Shown piece by piece: positions 44,810 to 55,869 of a stretch of DNA of 64,000 nt; position 1 is the stretch's first letter; each line of letters starts with the position of its first letter. The notes under the pieces are model-generated. The model searched no databases. It saw nothing but the letters and a program-made list of their open reading frames with translations, and was not told where the DNA came from. This stretch comes from Atherix ibis (Eukaryota > Arthropoda > Insecta > Diptera > Athericidae), in the NCBI GenBank assembly GCA_958298945.1, contig OY282607.1, positions 88,729,270-88,793,269 on the forward strand, in the 5' to 3' direction. Made by a program: the position numbers and the translations under genes.

Positions 44810-46262
44810 GAAGAATTGAAGCTTATTGATTATGGAATGGGTGGAAGATACAGCAATGTGGATACTGGACCAGTAATATTATATTATTTAACGTGACTAA
44901 TTTGTCGTTAAATATAAAACCACGAGTCGCCTACGACCATAGGGATCGAGTTACGCTCAAACAACGCACCACTATTACTAGCAGTTTACAGTCAGTAACT
45001 AGTTATAAGCTGATTACTCCAACTGTTTGTGGCGAGGACTATCTCAACCTCTACTGTCATATTTATCAGTATCTACCACTAGCTATCCGTAGACCGTACC
45101 CACGATATGAGTATTAACCACAGCCACCACTTTGCTGCCTAAGGCACCACACCATTGTCGGGCACAGTGTGTTTTAACACCATAGGGCACTCCGATTCCT
45201 GTAGTACCCATTTTTGTTTTTAGAGTGCTTCGGTTTGTACTCCGCTCATTGAGATATGGTAAGAAACCTTGTAAATCCCTGGGCACCGCTAAGCCTGCTT
45301 AGGTACGCTGGTTTGCCAAGACCCGAAAGTGCAACCGGAATCGACTTGCGTTCTTTCACCCGGCTGTAGCCAACTTGCGTGCCATTCACACACTCATTCA
45401 CGCACCATTCTCGCTCTCCTCTCAAAAAGTGCCACAGCAAATCTATTCAGGCATTTATATCATTCTGTCATACCTAACACTCCACTCACATCCACACTCT
45501 CATCTTTCACCACGATTCTACAGGTCACACTAAATAGAAAGGTGCTTGGCATTCTCCTCCACCGCCCAGACAATGCCTGTACAGGAATGCAATCATAGTG
45601 CCGTGTCCCGTGAGGAACAGACCAAATTCAAACCCATACGCAGATACAAAGCACACATCCGAAATGAACATGTGCGTCCATCCGCCATTCACGGTCTCAT
45701 CCCATCGACGTTGCCAAATTTCACACATTCTATTCAGGATCAGTACACGCCGCTGGAAGGGGGTTAAGATCCTGAACCTTTTCATTCGTAACCGGACAAC
45801 CAGCAAGCGGGATACCCCGCCGTAGGTGGTACTGGATGCTGCCACGCAGCACCTCCAAGTCCCATGGAATTTCTCCATGCATCGCCTCGGTTGAGGGTAC
45901 TGGACCAATTGTATTGCTAGTTTTTCGAAATAAAATTATCTTCAGCAATGAGGCATATTTCTCTCTCGCTAAATACGTCAATAAGCAAAATTACCATATG
46001 TGGGGCTCTGATAAGCCTCATATGAGTGATCGTGGAGAAGTCATTATATCCGCGAAAAGTGCCTGCCTGGTGTGCCCTTTGGTGCTATGACCGTATGATA
46101 AACAACTTTTTGGCCATGAACTTGAGGATTATTTTTTGCACCACACATAATAAATTGTGGCTTTATTGTATAAAAATGTGTCAGGATGTGTAATTTGGAG
46201 ATTTGGTGATGTTAATTGGCCTCGAAAATCATAATATGTGATGCCTTTGGGAACTTTTTTTC
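44810..46262 (+). pseudogene. DD41D transposase fragment, split by an R1-like insertion
   Basis: Left part (about 44810-44872) reads EELKLIDYG then MEWVEDTAMWILDQ, matching the QELKPTDHAQRMEFVE segment of the copy at 43500. After the insertion (44873-45897) the right part reads KIIFSNEAYFSLAKYVNKQN (first catalytic Asp changed to Asn), a WCALW remnant, LLYKNVSGCVI, then RFGDVNWPRKS near 46205-46235 and fades at 46262. The two halves are contiguous in the protein alignment, so the retroelement entered a DD41D copy. Confidence 0.7.
44873..45897 (-). mobile_element. R1-like 3' fragment with 10-bp target duplication
   Basis: Bounded by TACTGGACCA at 44863-44872 and 45898-45907. On the minus strand the 5' part reads STEAMHGEIPWDLEVLRGSI (in a separate frame), then IWQRRWDETVNGGWTHMFI and FEFGLFLTGHGTMIAFLYRH, which are the segments that follow the RT domain in R1-type elements. 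The rest is a long 3' untranslated region ending TAAATAATATAATATTAC. It is a 5'-truncated insertion of about 1 kb without RT. Family members lie at 19022, 32425 (tail only, plus strand) and 52983. Confidence 0.82.
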
Positions 46263-46680
46263 AAAAGTATATAAAAAATAATGTTTTAACAAATAATTTT
46301 TAAGCTTTAGAGCATTTTTGATTAATTTAATGAAGTTAACTTTTATAAGAATTGGTAAGATTTAAATTTCAAAAATATATAAAATATGTAACTTTTATAA
46401 TAATCTATAAGAATTAGTAAGATTTAAATTTCAAAATTGTAATGCATAATTCTATAATATAAAAGCCTATTTTTGATTACATATTTTTTGTAGCAAAAAT
46501 AATATCATTCAGAATTGCTAATATTTTTAAATAAATACTCTAAGTACTTAAAAATAGTGATTTTGTATATAAATACAATTTTTGTAATAAATTTACAATT
46601 ACTTAAATTTTTTTAATAAAATATCTATCATACAATATATCAAAAGATCATTTTAAAGTCATGAACAGTGATGCGTTTTC
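46263..46680. other. AT-rich intergenic
   Basis: Contains an imperfect direct repeat (AAGAATT(G/A)GTAAGATTTAAA at about 46338 and 46408). Nothing else. Confidence 0.5.
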
Positions 46681-46689
46681 CATTTAATT

Positions 46690-46760
46690 CCTTATCGCTG
46701 CTGATTTTCCTCACGGTAGTATTCTTGGTCCTATTCTTTGTACCAACAAATCTTCAAGTT
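46690..46760 (+). pseudogene. Jockey-like RT fragment (GVPQG region)
   Basis: The plus strand reads ADFPHGSILGPILCTNKS at about 46699-46752, a decayed match to the SAGVPQGSILGPILY block of the Jockey family. Nothing on either side aligns, so only about 60 bp remain. Confidence 0.5.
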
Positions 46761-46797
46761 TGGTACAAAAAATATAATTTATTTAAACGGCATTAAA

Positions 46798-46867
46798 ACT
46801 AGTAAATAATTCCAGAGTATCATTAATAAAATTCTTTATCAATGATACTCTAGAATTATTTACTAGT
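46798..46867. repeat. 29-bp inverted repeat (hairpin), 12-bp loop
   Basis: Left arm 46798-46826 starts ACTAGTAAATAATTCCAGAG. The right arm 46839-46867 is its reverse complement with two mismatches. It starts 38 bp after the Jockey remnant. Confidence 0.9.
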
Positions 46868-48740
46868 CCAGATGGTTTTATGTACTGAATTTTTTGTGCT
46901 AGGACTTATATTTTGAGACTTATTTTAATTTATAATTCTTTAATTTTCGCCCTATTTTCTTAACTGGTTTAGATAGTAAAATATCACCATAAAAGAATAT
47001 AAATACAATTCTCCCCCCAATATAATTCCACTTCCATTTTATTTATAAATATACCATAATATCTGATTGTACAACTCTTTTATGCTATAAAATCTATACT
47101 GAATAAATAATTGTCATAAAAATAATAAATTTTCGAATTAACAAAAAACCCACTAATATGCACTTCTGAAAATATTTAAAACACATTCTTTTATCACTTT
47201 ATTATGCTGAACTATGATGATAATAAAATGTTAGAACAACTGGCCGATTTAACTAAATATCAACGCATTCTTCTATTTATCATCGGCCTATTTTTGGTAC
47301 CTCTTCCACATTAATAAAAAATACTAAAAAGGTGAACACACTTTTCTGTTTTTATGATAATTTATGATACACTTTGTCAAACTATTAATAAAATGGAAAT
47401 TTTTTTTTTTACATTTTGAAGAGAGCAAAAGAGAAAAATGTTCACAAACTAGCGCGGATATCAAACAAAATTTTAAGAATTTCAACAATAAAAATAAGTT
47501 TTTTTTAATTATTTTTAGATACTAGCGAGTAGGAGAAAATACTACATAGAAAAACATACAAAACTAAATACTAATCGTTATTAATCGCGAAACATTTCTT
47601 TTGGAAAATAGAACAAAATCTGATAGGTCTGACGTTTTTTTTTCTATATTATTTCTGAGAGAAAGTAAAAACAAAATTGGACATTTTTATTGAAAAATAC
47701 CGTAAAATATTTCTGAAAATTTAAAAACCAACACGTTCTCATATTTACTAGCTCTAAATTCTCGCGTAGCCATTAAATTTGAATGAATTTTATTATTTCA
47801 ATAAGTTTTTTATTGAAATAATATATATCCTGGACTTTTGACTAACTCAGTTGTAATATTTTAATTGGTCTGCTCATAACTTCTAAGCTTAATTGTGTCT
47901 ACCATAAATGGCTGCCCATCATGCGCGTGTTTGCGTGTTTCTCCGCTTGAGGGCTATTTTATTGCTTCTTTGCAAATGGTTGTCATAATTCAATTCGAAC
48001 GCAATTATTTCTCGAAATGATTGCATATTAAAATTCGTATATTATTTTTTTTGAATGTTTTTTTTCCTAAAGAACACGTAAACTGTTGTTCATTTCTAGT
48101 TTTTTTTTTTTATTTTATTTAATTAAATATTCCAGAAAATTATTATTATTTTAATAACTAGATTTGATCAACAAAAATTGTCTTCTTTTCAAAAAGAATT
48201 AAAATAAAATTTATGAATTTTTTGCCATATATTTTCTTATGAGTTTTGTTGTAATTTTTTTTTTTATAAAAGTGGAGCGAATTTTTTCCGTATTTTATTA
48301 TTTTATGATTTGATAATCATTTAAAAAAATATTAAAACTGAATTGTTTAATCTCAATGCTACGATAATAGAGGCCTTTTGGCATTACCGACCTAATGTCC
48401 TGTGTCGGATTTAAAATCGGTCATTTACGTATTTGCATTACTCCGACTCGATTCTCTTATAAGAGGACATATCAATTTATTAAAAGAATGAAGCTGAATT
48501 CCAAAAAAAATTGCGACTAAAAGGAGAATTCTTGATGGACGAAACCTGCTTACAAAAATTATAATAACTTTATAAAGGTCTGGTCCATCGGAAGCCTCTC
48601 TACCTGTGTACCAGAATCATTTTGTAATCATACACCAAAAAATTCTGAACTATCTGGATTACAGCTTATTAATAATAGAGCAACATTACAAGAGGGTAAT
48701 GACCCAAAAATATAGCTCAAAATTTTATAGGGACCTCTGT
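46868..48740. other. AT-rich intergenic, nothing recognised
   Basis: No coding frame, repeat or transposon motif supported. Confidence 0.6.
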
Positions 48741-48764
48741 TAAGAATCTCTCTCTTAACTATCA

Positions 48765-49265
48765 GGTAATCAGCTGACAATGGAAATTGTCAGATACATC
48801 ATTTGTAGCTGACAACGGGAATTGCCAGATACGTCTTCAATTAATCTGACAATAACGTTTGTAAATAAAAAAATTTCAATTTCATTGTCAGATTATTTGA
48901 ACGTTTATCTGACAATTCTCTTTGTCATATAATTGCAAATAAAAAATTTGTATACTCATTGTCAGATAAAAGCGCCATATTGTTTATGCGTAAAAGTTAC
49001 TTGTTTTGTTTATTTTAGCGAAGTTTTAATTTTTGTGAAAATAATGTGCAAGAATAAAAAATTGTATGTTGTTATATATTTTTTTAAATTATGCAGCAAT
49101 AGCAATGAGAAGAAATTGAAGAAGCTTTAAAAATGCAGTAAATAACTTGTTAAAAGCTTAAAATTATTGTCAGATGTCATCTGACAATATACAACAAAGT
49201 ATGACAATACGAATGCTAGCTGTCACCTGTAAATATTATCACACAAGGCCTTCAAATTTTCTGAC
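48765..49265. repeat. Cluster of ATTGTCAGAT motifs in both orientations
   Basis: TTGTCAGAT or its complement ATCTGACAA occurs at about 48787, 48856, 48882, 48911, 48957, 49167 and 49181, with near matches (CAGCTGACAA) at 48772 and 48812 and TTCTGACAAC at 49259. The spacing is irregular (13-200 bp). Two of them form the short palindrome TTGTCAGATGTCATCTGACAA at 49167-49188. Confidence 0.75.
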
Positions 49266-49734
49266 AACGGTTTGTCTGGCAATGTGTGTAGATAAAAATT
49301 GCACGATAATACTTTTACCTCACTTTTATTACAAATTTTATATTAAAAATCAGCACGCATTGCCAGAGTCTGGCAATCATCTTACCGTACCTTACGAAGC
49401 AAGTAATTAAGTAATAATTCGATCTCAATTGCAGTGAACTTTTATAGCACATTTAATAGAATCTTATCGCTGCAAATATAGCAAGTATGTTTCTTGTTGT
49501 CTCTGAAATCATTTAAAAAAAACTATTACTGATCCCTGGTCAAGTATTAAAGTATATTAAAATTCTATCTCGAATATTGTTAAAAATTAATTGATTTAGT
49601 AAAATTAATAATAAAAATATATATAAAGAGTAGCAAGAAGTGCATATAGTAGTCTCAAACCACCTCGACCAGTGAGGTCTTTTGTGGTGTGTAACCTTAA
49701 CTCAAGTAATAGTAATATTGATACTTTTAGCAAA
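49266..49734. other. Intergenic
   Basis: No supported feature. Confidence 0.5.
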
Positions 49735-50100
49735 CGTCAATATCATATTGGCTCGTAGCTCGGAAGTCTTGTAGGAATTAGTGAGTTCTGAACCTCGTAT
49801 GTGGCTGGCAATGCCGCTGCAATCGCAGAGTAGGTGCTCCCACGTTTCATCCTCTTCATGAAAACTGCCGTGTCATATTTTAACTTTCCGTTCAGTTGAT
49901 ATCTTAGGAGACAGTACCCAGTGAGTAGGCCCTTACACATAGGTCGGGCTTGTTGAGTTTCAGGACCTCTAACGCCGTGTTCTTAGAAAAAGTGATGAAT
50001 TTTTTAAAGCGATTCATGCCCGGCAAATCGTTTTAGTATAAGCTTTTAACCCAGCATTCCCAGGACTCGATAATGGATCGCAGGTATCCTATTGGATTGC
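49735..50100 (-). pseudogene. Non-LTR retrotransposon relic (RNase H/C-terminal region)
   Basis: On the minus strand: SKNTALEVLKLNKPDL, then CKGLLTGYCLLRYQLNG, then after a frameshift HEEDETWEHLLCDCSGIASH. The GLLTGHCLLRxHL...EDETxEHLLCDC pattern is the well-known end of the RNase H-carrying polyproteins of I-like non-LTR elements. No RT is present. This family differs from the Jockey and R1-like copies elsewhere in the window. Confidence 0.75.
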
Positions 50101-50109
50101 TACAGAATG

Positions 50110-51801
50110 GTTTTGGTCTCCTTTAATTGATCAATTTTATTTCAAAAATTAAACAATAGAGAATTAAATCAAAATATGAATTATTGGTAAAAATAAATTA
50201 TTCTTAAAAGCTTCTCAAAAAATTATTAAAGATCATAATAATTCTAGATTATTTTTAAAAAAAAATTGTAATATAAAATTCAAGATATAAAATGTATTGA
50301 TTTATGTATCTCCCTTCTTCTATAAAAATAAAAATTTTCATCGATTATTGTGAAATTTAAAAATTGAATTATTTATTCTAAAATGAGGCCATCAATAAAT
50401 ATGCAATTTTGTATATTCGACCCACAATTTTCCTTATCGGTAGCCCTAATAAATTATATTAATAAATGAAAAATTTTCCAATAAAACTTTACACTACATT
50501 CACACAAAAACGATTATATTCCCAATCAATTGAATATTGTTGCTAGTTTTCCGGATTCAAGGAGTGTACTATTACGTAAATTTACATATTTGTATAACCA
50601 TAATTCAGATAAGATAGTAGACGAGAGGAGAAATTTATATTACTAAATAAAAATGATATACGTTCGGGCATAAATAAAAATGAAATTAATTTGAAATTTA
50701 CTTTTTAAAATTTCGTACCATCATTTTTGTCCATTTTTTCCTTCTCTAGGTAGATTTAAAATTTAATTTATATATTATTATATCTATACTTTGTGTATAT
50801 CTATATTGTCCGTACATGGATAGATGTAAAAGTAGAAATATAGAAATATTTTATAGTATTTTTTTAAATATGAAAGCTGAAAAACAAAAACCTAATAAAT
50901 AATGACTATGAAATATGACATAAAATCTTACAGAATTATTCAGTTCAGAAGAGCAAAAATACGTAAATTTTTAAATATTATTATTACTTTTTTTTTTTTA
51001 TAAAGATAGAAGAGATATTTTTGTTTATTTTTTTTTTTTATAAAAATATAAAGCAAAATAATTTGTCATGAGAGATAAAGGCACCCACTCGGCAAGAGAA
51101 TAAATAAACGGATTTATCTGAAATGTAATAAATCACCACCTGTTTGGTAAAACTGTTGTACTTTCAAATTTTTTCTAAAATAATTTAAAAAATTTTATTT
51201 TATTTTTATTTAAATACAAAAAAAACCTTACTAACCTGCTTATAAACTGAGGTGGTTTTAGTGAATATTAATTGAGTTGGAATTTTTTAATAATCCTTTT
51301 GGATTGTGTGCCATTTCGTTTTAAGTTAAAATTTTCATTTTCGCTGTCAAGTGATTGAGACATTTTATTAGCAAAAGTTTTTGAGAATTTTAATTTTTGT
51401 AAATGTTTTTTTATAATAATATTAAAAGGAAAAAGGATATAAAATATCATGGTAAGCTCAAACATCTAGTATCAAGTAGATAGACCCGTTAATGCATTTT
51501 TGATGTCAAGTAGAAAGATCAGTTAAGAATAAAATTTATAAATTCTCGGTTTACTAACATACGTTTAATATGTATGAAATATGGTAGTTCGAGGAATGCC
51601 ACAGGATTGTTAAATAGGATTTGCGTAGTTTCCAAAAAAAAAAAAAGTTATGGCTGAGAGTAGTATGCCCAATTTTAATTTTGAGCAGATAGCATTCCCT
51701 GAATTTCGGGAGAGATGTCGAGTAGACTGGATTATTGGTATTTGGCTTTTTTTGTGTTATATGGTAGTAGGTGAAAATCATCGAGAGACAAAGTTTGGGA
51801 C
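50110..51801. other. AT-rich intergenic
   Basis: No gene seen. 51640-51800 is slightly richer in GC (minus and plus frames of 60-99 codons, unrecognised). Confidence 0.5.
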
Positions 51802-51803
51802 TA

Positions 51804-52026
51804 CACAGTGTGTTCCAAAAATAACCGAACTTTATATTTAAATCATACAACATGCAGCGCCATCTATTGGAAATTTAAAGCATTAAAAAGATATTTAATC
51901 TATTAGAAATTTACACATCTGTCTTCCGATTTACATGAATTTAGGTGCGTTTAAAATTTTCAATAGATGGCGCTGCATATTGTATGATTTAAATATAAAG
52001 TTCGGTTATTTTTGAGATACACTGTG
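51804..52026. mobile_element. 223-bp MITE with 66-bp terminal inverted repeats
   Basis: Left arm 51804-51869 starts CACAGTGTGTTCCAAAAATA and ends GCAGCGCCATCTATTG. The right arm 51961-52026 is its reverse complement at 62 of 66 positions, and the pairing continues loosely inward. TA lies at 51802-51803 and 52027-52028. TA target, CACAGTGT terminus and absence of coding capacity make it a Tc1/mariner-type miniature element. No full-length relative with these ends is in the window. Confidence 0.93.
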
Positions 52027-52982
52027 TATAATCCACTAGAACCACCCTAGCTGGATCCATTCCTGTATTTTTATAGAAAACTGCCGTCAGGCGTTACTTC
52101 GTGGGGAACGAATTGATCGAAATCTCTACTCTGGTGAATTATTACTATCATTTCCACTTACGCTTATAAGTTTTTTTAGGACTATTGTTGCAAGGACTTT
52201 GACAGTCTCCTCAAGTCCAGCATCAGAGCTACAACATTCTCCCGCGTTAGCGATCGCCAACGCGCTTCTGTGCGTCTTATTTTTCTGGATTGAATCGGGC
52301 ACAGTAAAATAACCCGTGATCCGCGCTCTCCACCATCCCAGCATAAGAAGGGCACGTTGGGCTAGAATTCAATTTGATGCGGTATTGGTAAGCCGGAAAA
52401 TACCAGTGTCTATTAAATTTTTGGGATAGGTAGTACCCAACATCACCGCGTTATCGATCTATCCACTGATCCACCATCAAGATGAGACGGTGAGTCCAAT
52501 AGCCATCGGGACCATTATTCCCACGATTTTCCCGTCTCATTTTAGTCTCTTTTTTTCTGCTGCACATCTGACAATCTTTCATCGGTATCAGTCTGGCCGT
52601 AGCATAAATGGCCTCCGATGACACTGTTCGGAATTCGCAGATTTCTACGGTAAACTGAGATAACTCCATGTATGTAGGTTACAATAATCAATCCATCCAC
52701 CGAAATTGGTGCAGCATCTACTCTGCCTGGGTATCCCAAGGTTTGGCATTAGGGCGACCGGTACTATAATTGTCCCTGCAGCTTTCCCATCAACGTATAA
52801 CAGGTATTACTGTAACCGCAACCTCGCGTCAATCATCAACCCAAGATACTTTAGAGATGGTTCCGAGACCACTTCATGTTCGTAAATTCTAATAGTGATA
52901 TGCTCTCTACTCTTTCTGCCCGTGATAAGGAGTGCCTCCGTCTTATGGTCCGCAAGGCTAAGACCAGCTGCTATGATCGACA

Positions 52983-53912
52983 GTTATAATATATTATTTA
53001 GCTTAACTATTACTGGCAGTTTACAGTCAGTAACCAGTTATAAGCTGATTAATATCAGTATCTCCAACCAGCGATCCGGAGACCGTACCCGCGATTTCTG
53101 TATCAACCACAGTCACTAATTTGCTGCCTAACCGCCTCACCATTGTCGGGCACAGTGCGTTCTAACATCATCGGGCACCCCGACTGCCGTAGTACCAATT
53201 TTAGTTTTAAGAATACTTCGGTTTTGTACTCTGCTCATTGCGGTAAGGAATCTTGTAAATTCCTTACCTCACCATTGTCGGGCACAGTGCGTTCTAACAT
53301 CATCGGGCACCCCGACTACCGTAGTACCAATTTTAGTTTTAAGAATACCTAGGCACCGCTAAGCCAGCTCAGATACGGGGGTTCGCCAAGACCCAAAAGT
53401 ACAACCGGAATCGAACTCGGTTTTTAACTCGGTCGTATCCATCCTGCGTGTCATTTACACACTCATTCACGCACCATTCTCGCTTTCCTCCAAAAAGTGG
53501 TACGGAAAATTTATTAGGGCATTCATACATTTCTCTCATACCTAGCACAACATTTACATCCACACTCTCATCATTCACCACAGTAATGCAAATCCCCGTA
53601 CATGCCACACTCAATGAGAAGGTGCTTGGCACTCTCCTCCTCCGCCCCAAAACGGCATCTAGCCTCCGCAGTCAAACCACGCCCGCACAGGAACCCATTT
53701 ATACTGCCATGTCCCACGAGTAAATACCCAAGGTACAGACCAAATTCAAATCCATCCGCAGATTCAAAGTAACTTCCATAATGAACATGTGCGTCCATCT
53801 GCTATTCACGCTCGCATTCTATCGACGTTGCCAAATTTCACACATTCTATCCAGGACCAGTACACGTAACCGGATAACCAGCAAACGCGATGCCCCGCCG
53901 CAGACGTACCAG
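52983..53912 (-). mobile_element. Second R1-like family, 3' fragment nested in an R1-like element
   Basis: Homologous to 44873-45897 over its length. The minus strand reads DGFEFGLYLGYLLVGHGSIN then GFLCGRGL and CRFGAEEESAKHLLIECGMY at 53571-53790, followed by the shared 3' untranslated tail. It splits the host element between its NEIVD and AAGLSLADHK blocks. A possible imperfect target duplication is GATCGACA (52975-52982) against GATCAACG (53913-53920), 6 of 8. It carries a recent internal tandem duplication (next entry). Confidence 0.78.
53136..53349. repeat. Tandem duplication, period 132 bp
   Basis: CTCACCATTGTCGGGCACAG starts at 53136 and 53268. The following 80 bases differ at about one position (GACTGCCG versus GACTACCG). 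It is absent from the sister copy at 44873-45897, so it is recent. Confidence 0.93.
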
Positions 53913-54350
53913 GATCAACGATCTCATTACAGATATGCTCTACCTCTTCCACAAATTTTGCCACTATGACAACAGCAAAATCGTCAGCGAATGTGATAAT
54001 TCCCGCCTCCACAACAGAGGGCCCACAACCGGGCCCTGTTAGCCCCCCTCGTGATCTTGTATGACTTCTATCTACTGCTCATTTTGTACAAGAGAATTCT
54101 GCTACTTAGGTAATAATATAGGCCGGACCACCCTTAGAGCCCAGAGCGTCAAAAATATGATCCCATCTTGCTGAGTTGAAGGCGTTCTTTAAATTCTGGA
54201 TACTTTATGGATCCTCTTCTCCACATTTTTTCCTCGATAGCTTGAGGCGGTGTGCCAACGATCAATTTGGCTCATCAAATACTTAAAAAGTCTCACTCTT
54301 AGTGCAGTCAAAATTTTTACGTATGGCTGGGGATGTTTTTTGTCATTCCG

Positions 54351-55867
54351 TTAGTAGGCGAGGCTATTAAAGAAACTTTATAAGCACATTTATTTCCCAT
54401 GATTCTCATATTCCCCTGCACTTAGGATAACTCGACACTTGTATTATGATGAGTGCCTTAGATGCTGGGACATTGTAGATTATATCAAAATTCATTGAGC
54501 ACAAAAAATTTATTAGATTGTTACACAGAAAAATGGTGACATTGCATCGATCAAAGACGCCGATATCTACGGAAGACCCTACAATATATGTCACAGATTT
54601 AGATACCTACAAAGAAAGTTATATTGAGTTGGGTTACCTCAAGTTATCCATATTTTAAAATTAACATGGATTTAACATACTATATACACTTATTCAGTTT
54701 ATTTCGCTCACAAATATACAAAAAAAATCCCAAAAATCGCCCACCTATTTTTTAAATTAATATTATTATTTTTAAAATTCTTTTTACACAACCAATCAAA
54801 ACAAAAAATTCCTGAAATTATTTCTTGCAAATTATTTATATTGAAATATATATTTTTTGATTTTTTAATAAAAATATCTATTACAATAAATATTAATGAG
54901 CTAAAACAAAAAAAATATATTCAAATCAATCTAGAATTATTTATATCTTTTTAAATATGATCGGAAGGAATTAAATTTTTCCCATAAAAATAATCTGAAA
55001 ATAAAAATTCGCTTTTTCCTTGAAAAATCTACGATGAAAAATGACCTAAATTTCTACATGCCAATCGCTGTCAAAGTGTTAATAAATTTTTAATATTTAA
55101 CTTAATTTATATGCTATAACATTTTACTAAATTATTAATAGTATTTCTCCAATAGTTATACTAATGGAATATTTATGAAAAAAATATTAAAATCTTAAAT
55201 TTACAAAATTGTGATAAAATCGAAATTTTTCTTCTGAAACTTAAACACGGCAATAACAACCAACAACCATGAATAAGAAAAATTTTAGAAATTCTTAAAG
55301 AGAAAATTCCTGCTCTACTGAATTATTAAATGAGCCCACTTCGTATAGTAAAGTGTTGATATTTTTGGAAATGGAAATACACATGTATAAAGTTTATTCG
55401 AAAGGGTGGGATGTGGAATGAAAATCAAAATCGAAATAAATTGCGTTTTCCAATGTCTGCCGATTGCGATAATTTTCGTGTGGTAAAATTGTTCACATAA
55501 CCGATTAATAATCATGTTCATTGGCAGCCATAAACTTTTTTATAGATTGTCAATTGGTTATTTATGGTGGCAATTATTGAATGACAAAAGTTTATTAAAT
55601 TTTTATAGAATCTTGTAAATGCTTGTTTGATTTTGTAAAAAAAGTTTTTGATTGCCAGAATATTGGTATTTTTTTTAGCTTACATGATTGTATGAGTTGT
55701 CGTCTATAAAAATAAATTATGTTTATTTATACAACTTAACATATTGACGAGAAATTATTTAAAGTTCTTATACTAAGTTTTGCATTTTTTTCATTTATTA
55801 GTTTTATATTTTATTAAAACTTATGTAATTTTTTTTATTTAATAAAAATTATACCTGAAAATTACTA
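54351..55867. other. AT-rich intergenic
   Basis: No supported feature. Confidence 0.6.
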
Positions 55868-55869
55868 TA

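Larger units (their letters stand above)
52030..54350 (-). pseudogene. R1-like non-LTR retrotransposon, interrupted
   Basis: Minus-strand order from about 54350: KNAFNSARWDHIFDAL (RT block with the first Asp expected upstream), a decayed GVPQG region near 54020, then ITFADDFAVVIVAKFVEEVE (catalytic FADD, about 53985) up to NEIVD at 53920. An insertion (52983-53912) follows. The element resumes with AAGLSLADHKTEALLITGRK, LKYLGLMIDARLRLQ, then FRTVSSEAIYATARLIPM-type sequence over two frames, DGYWTHRLILMVDQWIDR and a Cys/His-poor tail to about 52080, ending next to the MITE. The block order and the LADHKTEAxLITGRK phrase are R1-superfamily features. It is 5'-truncated and full of frameshifts. 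Confidence 0.85.

Noticed and set aside
52895..53352. Plus-strand frames containing a repeated SGTVRSNIIGHPD peptide
   Set aside because: The repetition is the 132-bp duplication in the untranslated tail of a minus-strand retroelement.
52030..54350. A canonical rDNA-inserted R1 element
   Set aside because: There is no 28S rRNA sequence on either side, and the copy is 5'-truncated in AT-rich DNA.
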